From: an uncultured SAR86 cluster bacterium
Lineage (GTDB): Bacteria > Pseudomonadota > Gammaproteobacteria > Magnimaribacterales > AG-339-G14
NCBI GenBank assembly: GCA_902562135.1
Contig: CACESE010000002.1
Location: 1-64,000 of the forward strand
Length of the DNA stretch: 64,000 nt
Direction: 5' to 3'
The notes under the pieces were generated by a model, which saw nothing but the letters and a program-made list of their open reading frames with translations, was not told the DNA's origin and searched no databases. Positions 17,760 to 26,370 of this stretch are shown in pieces. Every line of letters starts with the position of its first letter. Position 1 is the stretch's first letter. The position numbers and the translations under genes are program-made.

Positions 17760-19250
17760 ATGGCAGATGATAGCTTACTTATAATTCTTGGCAACCAATT
17801 ATTTCCAATAGAAGAAATAAAAAAATTCAAAATTAAAAAAGTTTTTATGAAAGAAGATCTGGGACTTTGCACGGATTTTAAACACCATAAATTAAAGATC
17901 TTGTTTTTTTTAGGCGCTATGCGTGAATATAAGAAAGATCTAGAATCAAATGGAATTGAAGTTATTTATCATGACATAGATAAAAAATTATTTGATATTC
18001 CCTACTTGGAATTACTTGAAAAAACCATCAAAGAAAATTCAATAACCAAAATTCATTATTTTGAAATCGAAGATAGTCAGTTTGCTAATCAATTTAGTAA
18101 ATTTTTGAAAAGAGTAAAAATTTCGTCAAACGAAATATCTTCACCCATGTTTCTTTGTGGAAGAAATGAATTCAAAGATTTTTTTGGTAACAAACCTCTA
18201 AGGATGGTTTCTTTTTACCAAATGATGCGAAAGAAAATGAATGTCTTGATGTCTGACGGAAAACCTATTGGAGGAAAATGGTCTTATGACTCCGAAAATA
18301 GAAAAAAACTTCCCAAGAATATGGAAATTCCTTGTCTTCCAAAAATAAAATATTCTTCCGAATACTTGGATTTAAAGAAAACAATTGATTTTAAATTTTC
18401 TAATCATTATGGCGAACTGGATAACTCTTGGTTTCCAATAAATAGAAAAGACGCTCTAAAATGGCTTGATAACTTTTTAATTTATAGGTTTCATAATTTT
18501 GGTTCTTATGAAGATGCAATTCATACAGACTATAATTTCATATTCCACAGTGCTTTGAGTCCGTTGTTAAACATAGGACTGTTAACCCCTCTTGAAGTAG
18601 TCAATAAATCTATAACTTATGCTAATAAAGAAAATATCCCTTTAAATTCTCTAGAAGGATTTATCAGACAAATCATTGGATGGCGAGAATTCATTAGGGG
18701 AACTTATCATTTAAAAGGCATTGAAGAATCAAAATCAAATTTCTTCAATCACACTAAGAAATTGACTAAAGAATGGTATACAGGTGATACAGGAATTCCT
18801 CCACTCGATGATGCTATCAAAAACTGCTTGAAATATGGCTTCACGCATCATATTCCAAGGCTGATGATTATAAGTAACCTTATGACTTTGGCAAGAATTG
18901 ATCCCAAAGAAATTTACCATTGGTTTATGGAAATGTTCATTGATTCGTCTGAGTGGGTCATGACGCCAAATGTTTTTGGAATGGGTACTTTTGCTGATGG
19001 AGGAATATTCGCAACAAAACCGTATTCATGTGGCTCTAATTATCTTTTAAAAATGAGTAATTATAAAAAGGGTGATTGGTGCGAAGTAGTAGACGGACTT
19101 TATTGGAAATTTATGAACGACAACCTTGCTTTTTTTAAATCAAATCCAAGACTCTCAATAATTCCAAGAGCTTTAGATAAAATGAATGCAGACAGGAAAA
19201 ATGACATTTTTTTAAAAGCTGAAGGTTTCATGAATTCGTTCACAAAATGA
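17760..19250 (+). CDS. Cryptochrome/photolyase-family protein of the FeS-BCP type, lacking the Fe-S cysteines
   Basis: Flavoprotein of the prokaryotic (6-4) photolyase/CryB-related family, 496 aa from ATG 17760, where homology starts ([11 protein letters not shown]). An alpha/beta antenna domain (1-~130) is followed by the helical FAD domain with [36 protein letters not shown] and the conserved [16 protein letters not shown]. Where Fe-S relatives carry Cys in TGDTDMRC this has TGDTGIPP, and the later three-cysteine loop is replaced by [17 protein letters not shown] with a single Cys. Probable role: repair of UV lesions or light sensing. The stop overlaps the DUF2256 gene (ATGA). Confidence 0.88.
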   Translation: MADDSLLIILGNQLFPIEEIKKFKIKKVFMKEDLGLCTDFKHHKLKILFFLGAMREYKKDLESNGIEVIYHDIDKKLFDIPYLELLEKTIKENSITKIHYFEIEDSQFANQFSKFLKRVKISSNEISSPMFLCGRNEFKDFFGNKPLRMVSFYQMMRKKMNVLMSDGKPIGGKWSYDSENRKKLPKNMEIPCLPKIKYSSEYLDLKKTIDFKFSNHYGELDNSWFPINRKDALKWLDNFLIYRFHNFGSYEDAIHTDYNFIFHSALSPLLNIGLLTPLEVVNKSITYANKENIPLNSLEGFIRQIIGWREFIRGTYHLKGIEESKSNFFNHTKKLTKEWYTGDTGIPPLDDAIKNCLKYGFTHHIPRLMIISNLMTLARIDPKEIYHWFMEMFIDSSEWVMTPNVFGMGTFADGGIFATKPYSCGSNYLLKMSNYKKGDWCEVVDGLYWKFMNDNLAFFKSNPRLSIIPRALDKMNADRKNDIFLKAEGFMNSFTK

Positions 19251-19381
19251 ATAAAAAAAATTTAGAAAAAATTTGCCCAGTTTGCGACAAACCATTTTCA
19301 TGGAGGAAAAAATGGGAAAAGAATTGGAAGGAAGTCAAATACTGCAGTGAGAGATGCAGAAGAAATAAAATCAAGAAATAG
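19247..19381 (+). CDS. DUF2256 zinc-ribbon mini-protein
   Basis: A 44-codon frame starting at ATG 19247 inside the photolyase stop (ATGA). It contains two knuckles, CPVCDKPF (Cys10, Cys13) and [11 protein letters not shown] (Cys33, Cys37), joined by a Trp-rich basic stretch [13 protein letters not shown]. This is the DUF2256 pattern, a small family repeatedly found beside photolyase-related genes. It likely binds one zinc; partnership with the photolyase is inferred from coupling. The last 11 bases overlap the convergent oxidoreductase. Confidence 0.88.
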   Translation: MNKKNLEKICPVCDKPFSWRKKWEKNWKEVKYCSERCRRNKIKK

Positions 19382-20378
19382 CTACAACAACTTTTCCAAC
19401 CAATTTTCTATCTCTCAAAAACTCTAATGCTTTTAAAGAATCTTTAAATTCAAATATTTTACAAATATACGGCTTGAGTTTTCCTTCGTTAGCTAAGGAA
19501 TTAATGATGTCTATATTTTCCCTTCCACGTTCTGGGTCTCGTCTACCATATTCACCAGCTCTGACACCAATCACTGAAAATCCTTTGATGAGCGGATAAT
19601 TTACGGGAAGACTTGAAATTCTTCCTGCTGCAAAGCCAATCACTAATAATCTCCCTCCCCAATTTATACATCGGATAGACTCATCAAAAACATCTCCTCC
19701 AACTGGATCATATATTACGTCAGCACCTTTTCCATTTGTCAGCTCTTTAACTTCTTCTCTAAAAGAAGTTTTTCCATTTTTTAAGGTATTAACGATTGAA
19801 TCCGCTCCCCAAGATTTTACAAGATCTAATTTTTTATTAGATGTTCCAGTTGCAATAACATTTGCACCATATAACTTTCCTAATTGAACGGCTGCCATAC
19901 CAACTCCGCCTGAAGCTCCATGAACTAATAGTGTTTCACCATCGGTTAAACTGCCTCTTCTTATAAGCCCAACATAAGCTGTTAAATATGCTGTTTTATA
20001 AGCGGCTGCTTCAGCAAAAGAAAATTCTTTTGGTTTTAAAGAAACCATTTTTGATGGAAGCACTATCTCTCTAGCAATTGCTCCATGTCCCCAACTACCA
20101 AACATGACTTCGTCACCTTCTTTAAATGTGTCAACATCAGATCCAATTTCTGTGATAATCCCAGCGCCCTCCATACCTAATGCAAAAGGAAGTTCAGGTT
20201 TGTTTTGATATTTTCCCTGAGTCATTAACAAATCTGGAAAATTTAAAGATGCAGCTTTTATAGATATTCTTAAACTATCTTCAGATAAAGATTGAATAGG
20301 TATTTCTTTGATAGAAAGATTAGATAAATCATCTGAAAGATTTGTACAAACAAATCCTTCAGTTTGATCCTTGCTCAT
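19371..20378 (-). CDS. NADPH:quinone oxidoreductase / medium-chain dehydrogenase (MDR)
   Basis: Zinc-free MDR protein, 335 aa. The N-terminal GroES-like domain contains [21 protein letters not shown] near 50-70 and [12 protein letters not shown]. The Rossmann motif [19 protein letters not shown] is near 149-167, followed by [20 protein letters not shown]. No structural zinc cysteines are present. It likely reduces quinones or enoyl-type carbonyls with NADPH. It follows an acyl-CoA dehydrogenase on the same strand by 20 bases and is probably its operon partner. Confidence 0.87.
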   Translation of the reverse strand: MSKDQTEGFVCTNLSDDLSNLSIKEIPIQSLSEDSLRISIKAASLNFPDLLMTQGKYQNKPELPFALGMEGAGIITEIGSDVDTFKEGDEVMFGSWGHGAIAREIVLPSKMVSLKPKEFSFAEAAAYKTAYLTAYVGLIRRGSLTDGETLLVHGASGGVGMAAVQLGKLYGANVIATGTSNKKLDLVKSWGADSIVNTLKNGKTSFREEVKELTNGKGADVIYDPVGGDVFDESIRCINWGGRLLVIGFAAGRISSLPVNYPLIKGFSVIGVRAGEYGRRDPERGRENIDIINSLANEGKLKPYICKIFEFKDSLKALEFLRDRKLVGKVVVAIS

Positions 20379-20398
20379 AATTAAGGATAACTTAGAAG

Positions 20399-21661
20399 TT
20401 AGCCTTGAGCAGATTTAGATTTAATATCTTTTACGTTTGCCTGAGCAGCTTGATGTTTACTAAGTTCTATCCTAGCCACAGTCCTTCTATGAACTTCATC
20501 TGGACCATCTGCTAATCTTAGAGTCCTCATTCCTGCATACATTCTTGCTAAAGGAGTGTCTTGCGAAACTCCCCCGCCGCCATGAATTTGTATAGCTTTA
20601 TCAATTACAGATAAAGCCATTTTTGGAACAGCAACCTTAATTTGCGCAATATCCGATTTAGCAATCTTATTACCCAATTTATCCATTCTGTCAGCAGCTC
20701 TGTATGTTAGTAATCTACACATCTCTATTTCCATTCTACAATCAGCGATAACGTCATAGTTGCCACCTAACTCAGCTAGTTGCTTACCGAAAGCAACTCT
20801 TTCAAGAGATCTTTTGCAAAGTAAATCTAAAGCTCTTTCGGCAACTCCAATTGTTCTCATACAATGATGAATTCTTCCAGGGCCAAGTCTTCCTTGAGCA
20901 ATTTCAAAACCTCTACCTTCTCCAAGGATCATATTAGATTTCGGAACGCGAACGTTCGTGAATTTCATGTGAGCATGCCCGTGTGGCGCATCATCATTTC
21001 CAAAGACTGTCATCATTCTTAAAATTTCTACTCCTGGAGTATCCATCGGCACTAAAATTTGTGATTGTCTTTGATGTTTAGGATTATCAGGATTAGAAAC
21101 TCCCATAAAAATAATAATTTTACATCTTGGATCTCCAGCACCTGAAGTCCACCACTTTTCGCCATTTATTACGTATTCATCGCCATCTTCTACTATAGAA
21201 CTACAAATGTTAGTCGCATCTGAAGAAGCAACATTTGGTTCGGTCATTCCAAAAGCGGATCTAATTTCACCAGCAAGTAAAGGTTCTAACCATTCTTTCT
21301 TTTGTTCATCAGATCCATATTTGTCTAGAACCTCCATGTTTCCGGTATCGGGAGCAGAACAATTAAATACTTCTGAAGCAATCCCTACTGTTCCCATCAA
21401 CTCAGATAATGGAGCATATTCCAAGTTTGTTAATCCATAACCATATTCCGACTCAGGAAGGAATAGATTCCAGAGTCCGGCGGCTTTAGCTTTATCTTTC
21501 AATTCATCTAATATGGCTGGCTGCTGCCAAGGGTTTCCTGCAGCACGAAGGGCTTCATGCTGTTCATGATAAATTTTTTCCCCTTCATAAAGATGGTCAT
21601 CCATAAATTGTTGGATTTTTCCTAATAATTCTTTTGTTTTATCTGAATGATCAAAATTCAT
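20399..21661 (-). CDS. Acyl-CoA dehydrogenase (ACAD10/11-like)
   Basis: FAD-dependent acyl-CoA dehydrogenase of 420 aa, introducing a trans-2 double bond in an acyl-CoA. Start placed at ATG 21661 ([12 protein letters not shown]), preceded by an AGGAGA ribosome site; an in-frame upstream start is less likely. The substrate/FAD segment [16 protein letters not shown] near 138-153 and the C-terminal [16 protein letters not shown] are those of the ACAD10/11-like branch, often linked to 4-hydroxy or branched acyl-CoA. The quinone oxidoreductase lies just downstream. Confidence 0.9.
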   Translation of the reverse strand: MNFDHSDKTKELLGKIQQFMDDHLYEGEKIYHEQHEALRAAGNPWQQPAILDELKDKAKAAGLWNLFLPESEYGYGLTNLEYAPLSELMGTVGIASEVFNCSAPDTGNMEVLDKYGSDEQKKEWLEPLLAGEIRSAFGMTEPNVASSDATNICSSIVEDGDEYVINGEKWWTSGAGDPRCKIIIFMGVSNPDNPKHQRQSQILVPMDTPGVEILRMMTVFGNDDAPHGHAHMKFTNVRVPKSNMILGEGRGFEIAQGRLGPGRIHHCMRTIGVAERALDLLCKRSLERVAFGKQLAELGGNYDVIADCRMEIEMCRLLTYRAADRMDKLGNKIAKSDIAQIKVAVPKMALSVIDKAIQIHGGGGVSQDTPLARMYAGMRTLRLADGPDEVHRRTVARIELSKHQAAQANVKDIKSKSAQG

Positions 21662-21746
21662 AATATATTTCTCCTTAAAAACATTAGAAATTTTACACAT
21701 TTCCTAAAAAATTAGTAATATTTATTCAGTTATATCACCATACTGA

Positions 21747-22550
21747 ATGATTAGTTCAATAGACAGAATTACTGTAGCGGCAAAAGATTTATTAAGTGCT
21801 AAAAAAACTTTTGATTGTTTTTTCGATACATCTCCAAGTTATGAAGTTATCGAAGAGAACCTTGGATATAGAAGTTTAATTTATAATTTCGAAAATATTC
21901 AATTTGAATTGCTTTCAACTCTGAATACAAAAAGTAACAATGAATTAGAAAATTTCTTTATTAAAAATACTATTGGTGGGTTGTATGGTTTTTCTCTTGT
22001 TGCGGAAAATAAAGAGTTTTTAGATAAAACATTAATAACTCAACCTATTAATGTAAAAGAAAGTATAGGAAATAAATCACTGAATTTTATTTCAGGAAAT
22101 TTAAATCAATCGGAAAACTTTAAATTATCTTTAAATTATTATGATGCTCCTTTAAGTAGGTCAGAAAATATTTCTGATTTATTTGCTTTAGACCACTTAG
22201 TAGTCACAACTAATGATGGAGATAAAATAGTAAATCTTTATAAAGAAAAACTTGGAGTAAGATTAGCATTAGACCAGTTGGTAGAGGAATGGGGAGGAAG
22301 AATGCTTTTCTTTAGAACAGGACATTCAACAATAGAAGTCATTGATAATAAAGTTCCTGGTGAAGATGTATTTTGGGGTCTAGCTTGGAAAACAAAAGAT
22401 ATTGAAAGTACATGTGAGAGACTTTCTCAAAATAACATAAACGTAAGTGAGGTAAGAAAAGGGAGAAAAAAAGATACCCTAGTTGCAACAGTTAAATTTG
22501 ATGAAATAAAAATCCCTACTCTTCTGGTAGAACATTTGAATAGAGCTTAA
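21747..22550 (+). CDS. Two-module VOC/glyoxalase-like protein
   Basis: 267 aa with two vicinal-oxygen-chelate halves: a diverged first module (1-~135, beginning ISSIDRITVAAKDLLSAKKTF) and a clearer second one (about 145-265, LDHLVVTTNDGDKIVNLYKEKLGV ending LLVEHLN). His of LDHLVV and Glu of STIEV and LVEHL are plausible metal ligands in module two. This arrangement resembles Glyoxalase_3-like or extradiol-type proteins; the reaction is unknown. It is divergent from the acyl-CoA dehydrogenase and ends 4 bases before the convergent tRNA-Leu gene. Confidence 0.7.
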   Translation: MISSIDRITVAAKDLLSAKKTFDCFFDTSPSYEVIEENLGYRSLIYNFENIQFELLSTLNTKSNNELENFFIKNTIGGLYGFSLVAENKEFLDKTLITQPINVKESIGNKSLNFISGNLNQSENFKLSLNYYDAPLSRSENISDLFALDHLVVTTNDGDKIVNLYKEKLGVRLALDQLVEEWGGRMLFFRTGHSTIEVIDNKVPGEDVFWGLAWKTKDIESTCERLSQNNINVSEVRKGRKKDTLVATVKFDEIKIPTLLVEHLNRA

Positions 22551-22554
22551 ATTT

Positions 22555-22639
22555 TGGTGCGGATAGAGGGAGTCGAACCCCCACACCTTTCGGCACTGGT
22601 ACCTAAAACCAGCGTGTCTACCAATTCCACCATATCCGC
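22555..22639 (-). tRNA. tRNA-Leu (anticodon UAG)
   Basis: On the minus strand the 5' acceptor GCGGATA pairs with TATCCGC near the 3' end, followed by A and an encoded CCA (rc of 22555-22557). Anticodon stem CTGGT/ACCAG encloses loop TTTAGGT, giving UAG. A long variable arm (GTGCCGAAAGGTGT region) and T-arm GGGGGTTCGACTCCC confirm a class II leucine tRNA. Confidence 0.96.
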
Positions 22640-22668
22640 TTAAGAAGGCTTAAATTAATCTAATTTGG

Positions 22669-23295
22669 TTATGGATTCAAGTTAGATTCATTTAGCCGTT
22701 CATCGATGGCTAATAGCCTTTGATTGATCTGAAGCCTATAGGCATCAATCGCATCGATTGCCTCAGCTAAGTCATCAAATTTTTTTTCATACGAACTAGA
22801 ATTAAGTTCTAGAGCAGATAACTTTGCTATGCGGCCTTCTAAGTCAAACATAGACTTATTTAAACTTTCTAGGCTAGCATTAATTTGCAAATAATCTTCC
22901 GCAGCTGAATTTGTCGCTTCAGTTATTTCGTTTACTTTATTTTCAAGTAAAGAAATATTTTTTTTATTTTTTTTATTGCTTAAGTCCCATAATTTTCTTA
23001 CTTCAGAATTTAAAAGTTTAATGTCTTGCAAAATAGAGCCCACCTTTTCATCGGCATTGTTAGATTGAGTTTGAAAAGATTCCTCAACAGAAATCAATCT
23101 CGAATTCATTGAATTTAAATTATCTTGTTGCTGATTAAGCCCACTGTAAAACCAGTAAAAAAAGAATAAAAAAAGACCCAGTAATATAATTGGAATGACC
23201 AGAGATCTAGGCGGAACTTGTGAAGAAACGAGAAATTTTCTCGTTGTTAATCCTCTATCTGACAACTTATTTGCTTTTAATTTGTCCTGATTCAT
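22669..23295 (-). CDS. Single-pass membrane protein with long coiled coil (208 aa)
   Basis: No family recognised. A ~30-residue polar cytoplasmic segment precedes one transmembrane helix (about 33-51, very rich in Leu/Phe). The remaining ~150 residues are continuous heptad-like helix with few Gly/Pro, consistent with an extended periplasmic coiled coil. Type II topology (N-in) is likely. It ends about 30 bases upstream of the tRNA-Leu 5' end on the same strand and might be co-transcribed with it. A scaffold or division/envelope role is speculative. Confidence 0.6.
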   Translation of the reverse strand: MNQDKLKANKLSDRGLTTRKFLVSSQVPPRSLVIPIILLGLFLFFFYWFYSGLNQQQDNLNSMNSRLISVEESFQTQSNNADEKVGSILQDIKLLNSEVRKLWDLSNKKNKKNISLLENKVNEITEATNSAAEDYLQINASLESLNKSMFDLEGRIAKLSALELNSSSYEKKFDDLAEAIDAIDAYRLQINQRLLAIDERLNESNLNP

Positions 23296-23340
23296 TGTAG
23301 ATTTATATTTTATAGAAATAACATTTTAAAGGGAGAAAAA

Positions 23341-24450
23341 ATGAATTTTGAGTTTTCAGACGAACAAATGGCTATGAAGGATGAGGTTCGTAAACTTCTT
23401 GATAAAGAAAATTCTTTAAAAAGGAATAGAACAATCCTTGAAGGAGAAGATAAATTTGATAAAGAGTTATGGGATTCTTTGGTAGCTATGGGGCTTACCG
23501 CTGTCACTATTCCAGAAGAATTTGGAGGTATTGGCATGGGTTATCTAGAACTATGTGTTGTTGCCGAAGAACTTGGAAGAGCTATTGCCCCGGTTCCCTA
23601 TTCTTCAAGTGTCTATTTAGCTACAACAGCAATATTAAATTGTGCAAACGAAGATCTAAAAAAAGAATATTTACCCAAGTTAGCTTCTGGAGAAATCATA
23701 GGAACTTTCGCTCATGCTGAATCTTCAGGTTTTCCTATAGAAAAAAGTATTAATTGTAGTTTTGGGTCTGGAAAGATTAATGGAACCAAAGCAGCTGTTC
23801 CAGATGCAGATGTTGCAGATTTTGCTATTGTTTCAGCAAAAAACGATTCAGGCATAGGTCTTTATTTAGTTAATTTAAAAGATGAATCTATAAACATATC
23901 TTCGCTAGATACTTTTGATCCATCCAGATCTCATGCAAATATAGAAATTAATAACGCTGAAGCCAAAGAATTGATTGCAGATGGGTGGTTGGAAATTGAA
24001 AAAATTCTTGACCAATCTGCAGTCTTATTTTCTTTCGAGCAAATTGGAGGAGCTGAAGCTGCAATGAACATGGCTAAAGATTATGCTCAAGGAAGATATG
24101 CTTTTGGAAGATCAATTGCATCGTTTCAGGCAATCAAGCATAAAATTGCTGACATGTATATTTCGTTGCAACTTGCAAGGTCCAATTGTTATTTTGGAGC
24201 ATGGGCTCTTTCAAATGAAGCGGCAGAGTTGCCCACCGCTGCTGCCACCGCAAGAGTTAGTGCAACTAAAGCGTTTTACGAATGTTCTAAAGAGAATATT
24301 CAAACCCACGGGGGAATGGGTGCAACTTGGGAATTTGATTGTCATTTGTTTTATAGAAGATCTAGGTTACTAGCAAGTAACATTGGTAGCCAGGGTGTGT
24401 GGAAAGAAAAGCTTATTTCTTCAATAGAAAAAAGTAATTTACAGATATAA
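23341..24450 (+). CDS. Acyl-CoA dehydrogenase (small-type, 369 aa)
   Basis: Acyl-CoA dehydrogenase family with the shorter architecture. N-terminal helical domain FEFSDEQMAMKDEVRKLL, VTIPEEFGGIGMGYLELCVVAEELG near 56-80, and C-terminal HGGMGATWEFDCHLFYRRSR near 320-339. A strong GGGAGA ribosome site precedes ATG 23341. The segment equivalent to the FAD/substrate loop (FAHAESSG) is diverged from the usual TEP. It is followed by a second, longer acyl-CoA dehydrogenase 65 bases later. Such pairs form alpha2beta2 enzymes in steroid-type catabolism, where one subunit supplies the base; that arrangement is inferred here. Confidence 0.88.
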   Translation: MNFEFSDEQMAMKDEVRKLLDKENSLKRNRTILEGEDKFDKELWDSLVAMGLTAVTIPEEFGGIGMGYLELCVVAEELGRAIAPVPYSSSVYLATTAILNCANEDLKKEYLPKLASGEIIGTFAHAESSGFPIEKSINCSFGSGKINGTKAAVPDADVADFAIVSAKNDSGIGLYLVNLKDESINISSLDTFDPSRSHANIEINNAEAKELIADGWLEIEKILDQSAVLFSFEQIGGAEAAMNMAKDYAQGRYAFGRSIASFQAIKHKIADMYISLQLARSNCYFGAWALSNEAAELPTAAATARVSATKAFYECSKENIQTHGGMGATWEFDCHLFYRRSRLLASNIGSQGVWKEKLISSIEKSNLQI

Positions 24451-24515
24451 TGTTCAGTTATAGTGCTAGTAATTGTTATTAAAAATTGGTTTACTTATAA
24501 AAAAAAGAGGTAATT

Positions 24516-25772
24516 ATGGACTTTAACGATACTCCAGAAGAAGCAAAATTCAGAAAAGAGGCATCTGAATGGCTTAAAGCAAATTTTGAAAAATTCGAAA
24601 ACGAAAAATCTTCGAATGATAAAAGTGCTAAATCTTCGGCAGAGCCTTCTAAGAACTCTCAAGATGAGAATAAAGCTCTAGAACTTGCAAAAAAATGGCA
24701 AACCATAAAGTATGATGCTGGCTGGGCTTGTTTGCACTGGCCTAAGGACTACGGTGGTAGAGATGCTACTCCAATAGAGAGAGTCATTTGGGCGCAAGAG
24801 GAATCAAAATACGCTATTCCTGGAGGTTTTTTTGAAATTGGTCAAGGAATGGCTGGTCCAGTGATGATGATGTATGCAACAGAAGAACAAAAAAAAGAAC
24901 ACCTTCCACCTATGGCTAAAGGAGAAAAAATATGGTGTCAGTTATTTAGTGAACCTGGAGCAGGATCGGATTTAGCTGGAATAAAAACTAAAGCTGAATT
25001 AGATGGAGATACCTGGACTATAAACGGACAAAAAGTTTGGACCTCAGGTGCTCATTATTCTGATTGGGGAATTTTAGTCACTCGAAGTGATTTCAATGCA
25101 CCAAAGCATAAAGGTTTAACTTATTTTTTCTTGGATATGAAATCGCCAGGAATAGAAATTCGTCCGATAAAACAAATCAACGGTGGTGCTAATTTCAATG
25201 AAGTCTATTTCACTGACGTTAAAATTCCTGACTCACAAAGGTTGGGTGATGTAGGTGATGGTTGGAGAGTTGCACTTACTACTTTAATGAACGAACGTTT
25301 AGCTGTTGGTGACGCTTCTGGTGTCGACTTCAAGGAGATATTTGAGCTTGCAAAAGAAAATGACTTTTATGGTGAACCTGCGGTTAAAAATTCAGCGGTT
25401 AGAGAAAAGCTTGCTGATTGGTATTGTGAGTATTCGGGCTTGAAAAATACAAAAATGAGAAGAATTTCTGCTCTATCCAAAGGTGATACGCCTGGACCAG
25501 AAGCTTCTATTACAAAAATTGTCAGTGCCAATAAACTTCAAGACATTGCTAATTTTGGTATGGATATTCTTGATCAAGCTGGAATAAATAGTGAGGGGAA
25601 CCTTAAATATCATGGAAGCTTGTTAGGAGCTCCTTTAATTAGAATTGCTGGAGGAACAGACGAAATTCTAAGAAACATTATTGCTGAACAAGTTTTGGGT
25701 ATGCCTCAAGATGTCAGACTTGATAAAGATGTTCCTTTTAATGAAATTCCTACTGGTGATAAGTCTAATTAA
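24516..25772 (+). CDS. Acyl-CoA dehydrogenase (large-type, 418 aa)
   Basis: Second acyl-CoA dehydrogenase of the pair, preceded by AAGAGG. Typical features: LHWPKDYGGRDATPIERVIWAQE near 69-91, the TEP-equivalent LFSEPGAGSDLAGIKTKAE near 144-162, WTINGQKVWTSGAHYSDWG, and the C-terminal IAGGTDEILRNIIAEQVLG. An unusual Ser/Lys/Glu-rich insert lies at about 28-55 between the first two helices. The natural partner is the 369-aa protein just upstream. Substrate unknown. Confidence 0.9.
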   Translation: MDFNDTPEEAKFRKEASEWLKANFEKFENEKSSNDKSAKSSAEPSKNSQDENKALELAKKWQTIKYDAGWACLHWPKDYGGRDATPIERVIWAQEESKYAIPGGFFEIGQGMAGPVMMMYATEEQKKEHLPPMAKGEKIWCQLFSEPGAGSDLAGIKTKAELDGDTWTINGQKVWTSGAHYSDWGILVTRSDFNAPKHKGLTYFFLDMKSPGIEIRPIKQINGGANFNEVYFTDVKIPDSQRLGDVGDGWRVALTTLMNERLAVGDASGVDFKEIFELAKENDFYGEPAVKNSAVREKLADWYCEYSGLKNTKMRRISALSKGDTPGPEASITKIVSANKLQDIANFGMDILDQAGINSEGNLKYHGSLLGAPLIRIAGGTDEILRNIIAEQVLGMPQDVRLDKDVPFNEIPTGDKSN

Positions 25773-26370
25773 ATAGGAAGTAAAAAGGATTTTTAAGATC
25801 ATCTTTACATTCTGTAAATTGCCTACGGTAATTATTAGCGGATCTTTGAACCTTGTCAGCTACACCTAGGAGCCATGGCTTTGATCTGTAGCTACCCTTT
25901 CTAAATCCTTCAGGGCCTTCATGGTAGGCTAAGTAAAGCGATCTTGCATTTTTATTTGAAATTCCTAAATTCTTACTATTTCTGTTGTTATACCAACCTA
26001 TAAAATCAACGGAATCTGAAAAATTAGTTCTTGAGGCAAACGTTCTTCCCGCTTCTTTTTTGTATAATTCCCAAGTTCCATCAATAACTTGCGCATAGCC
26101 ATAAGCACTACTTTGTCTTTTCCAAGGTATAAGGCCAAAAAAAATTCTTTCCCTATCAGGTTTTGCACCTTGTTGAAAACTTGATTCTTGTTTAATGAAA
26201 GCCAAAGTTATTGAAGGCTCTATATCCCATCTTTGATAAGTTCTTATTGACGCTTTATACCAACTTCTTTTTTCATCAAAGATTTCGCAAATATTATTAG
26301 GACTTTTTGGGGGAGAATTTGCACAAGAACTCAATAGTAAGATTAATACAGTCAAATTTACTAATTTCAT
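25765..26370 (-). CDS. Lytic transglycosylase-like lipoprotein (SLT domain)
   Basis: Signal sequence with lipobox LLLSSCAN (Cys16), predicting an outer-membrane lipoprotein. The SLT-like domain shows FIKQESSFQQGA, with the catalytic Glu in QES near residue 62, followed by AYGYAQVIDGTWELYKKEAG and YLAYHEGPEGFRKGSY. It would cleave peptidoglycan glycan strands to 1,6-anhydro ends. The start overlaps the ligA stop (ATGA), so it is the last gene of the smc-zipA-ligA block. The 8-base tail overlap with the convergent acyl-CoA dehydrogenase is just compaction. Confidence 0.88.
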   Translation of the reverse strand: MKLVNLTVLILLLSSCANSPPKSPNNICEIFDEKRSWYKASIRTYQRWDIEPSITLAFIKQESSFQQGAKPDRERIFFGLIPWKRQSSAYGYAQVIDGTWELYKKEAGRTFASRTNFSDSVDFIGWYNNRNSKNLGISNKNARSLYLAYHEGPEGFRKGSYRSKPWLLGVADKVQRSANNYRRQFTECKDDLKNPFYFLFN

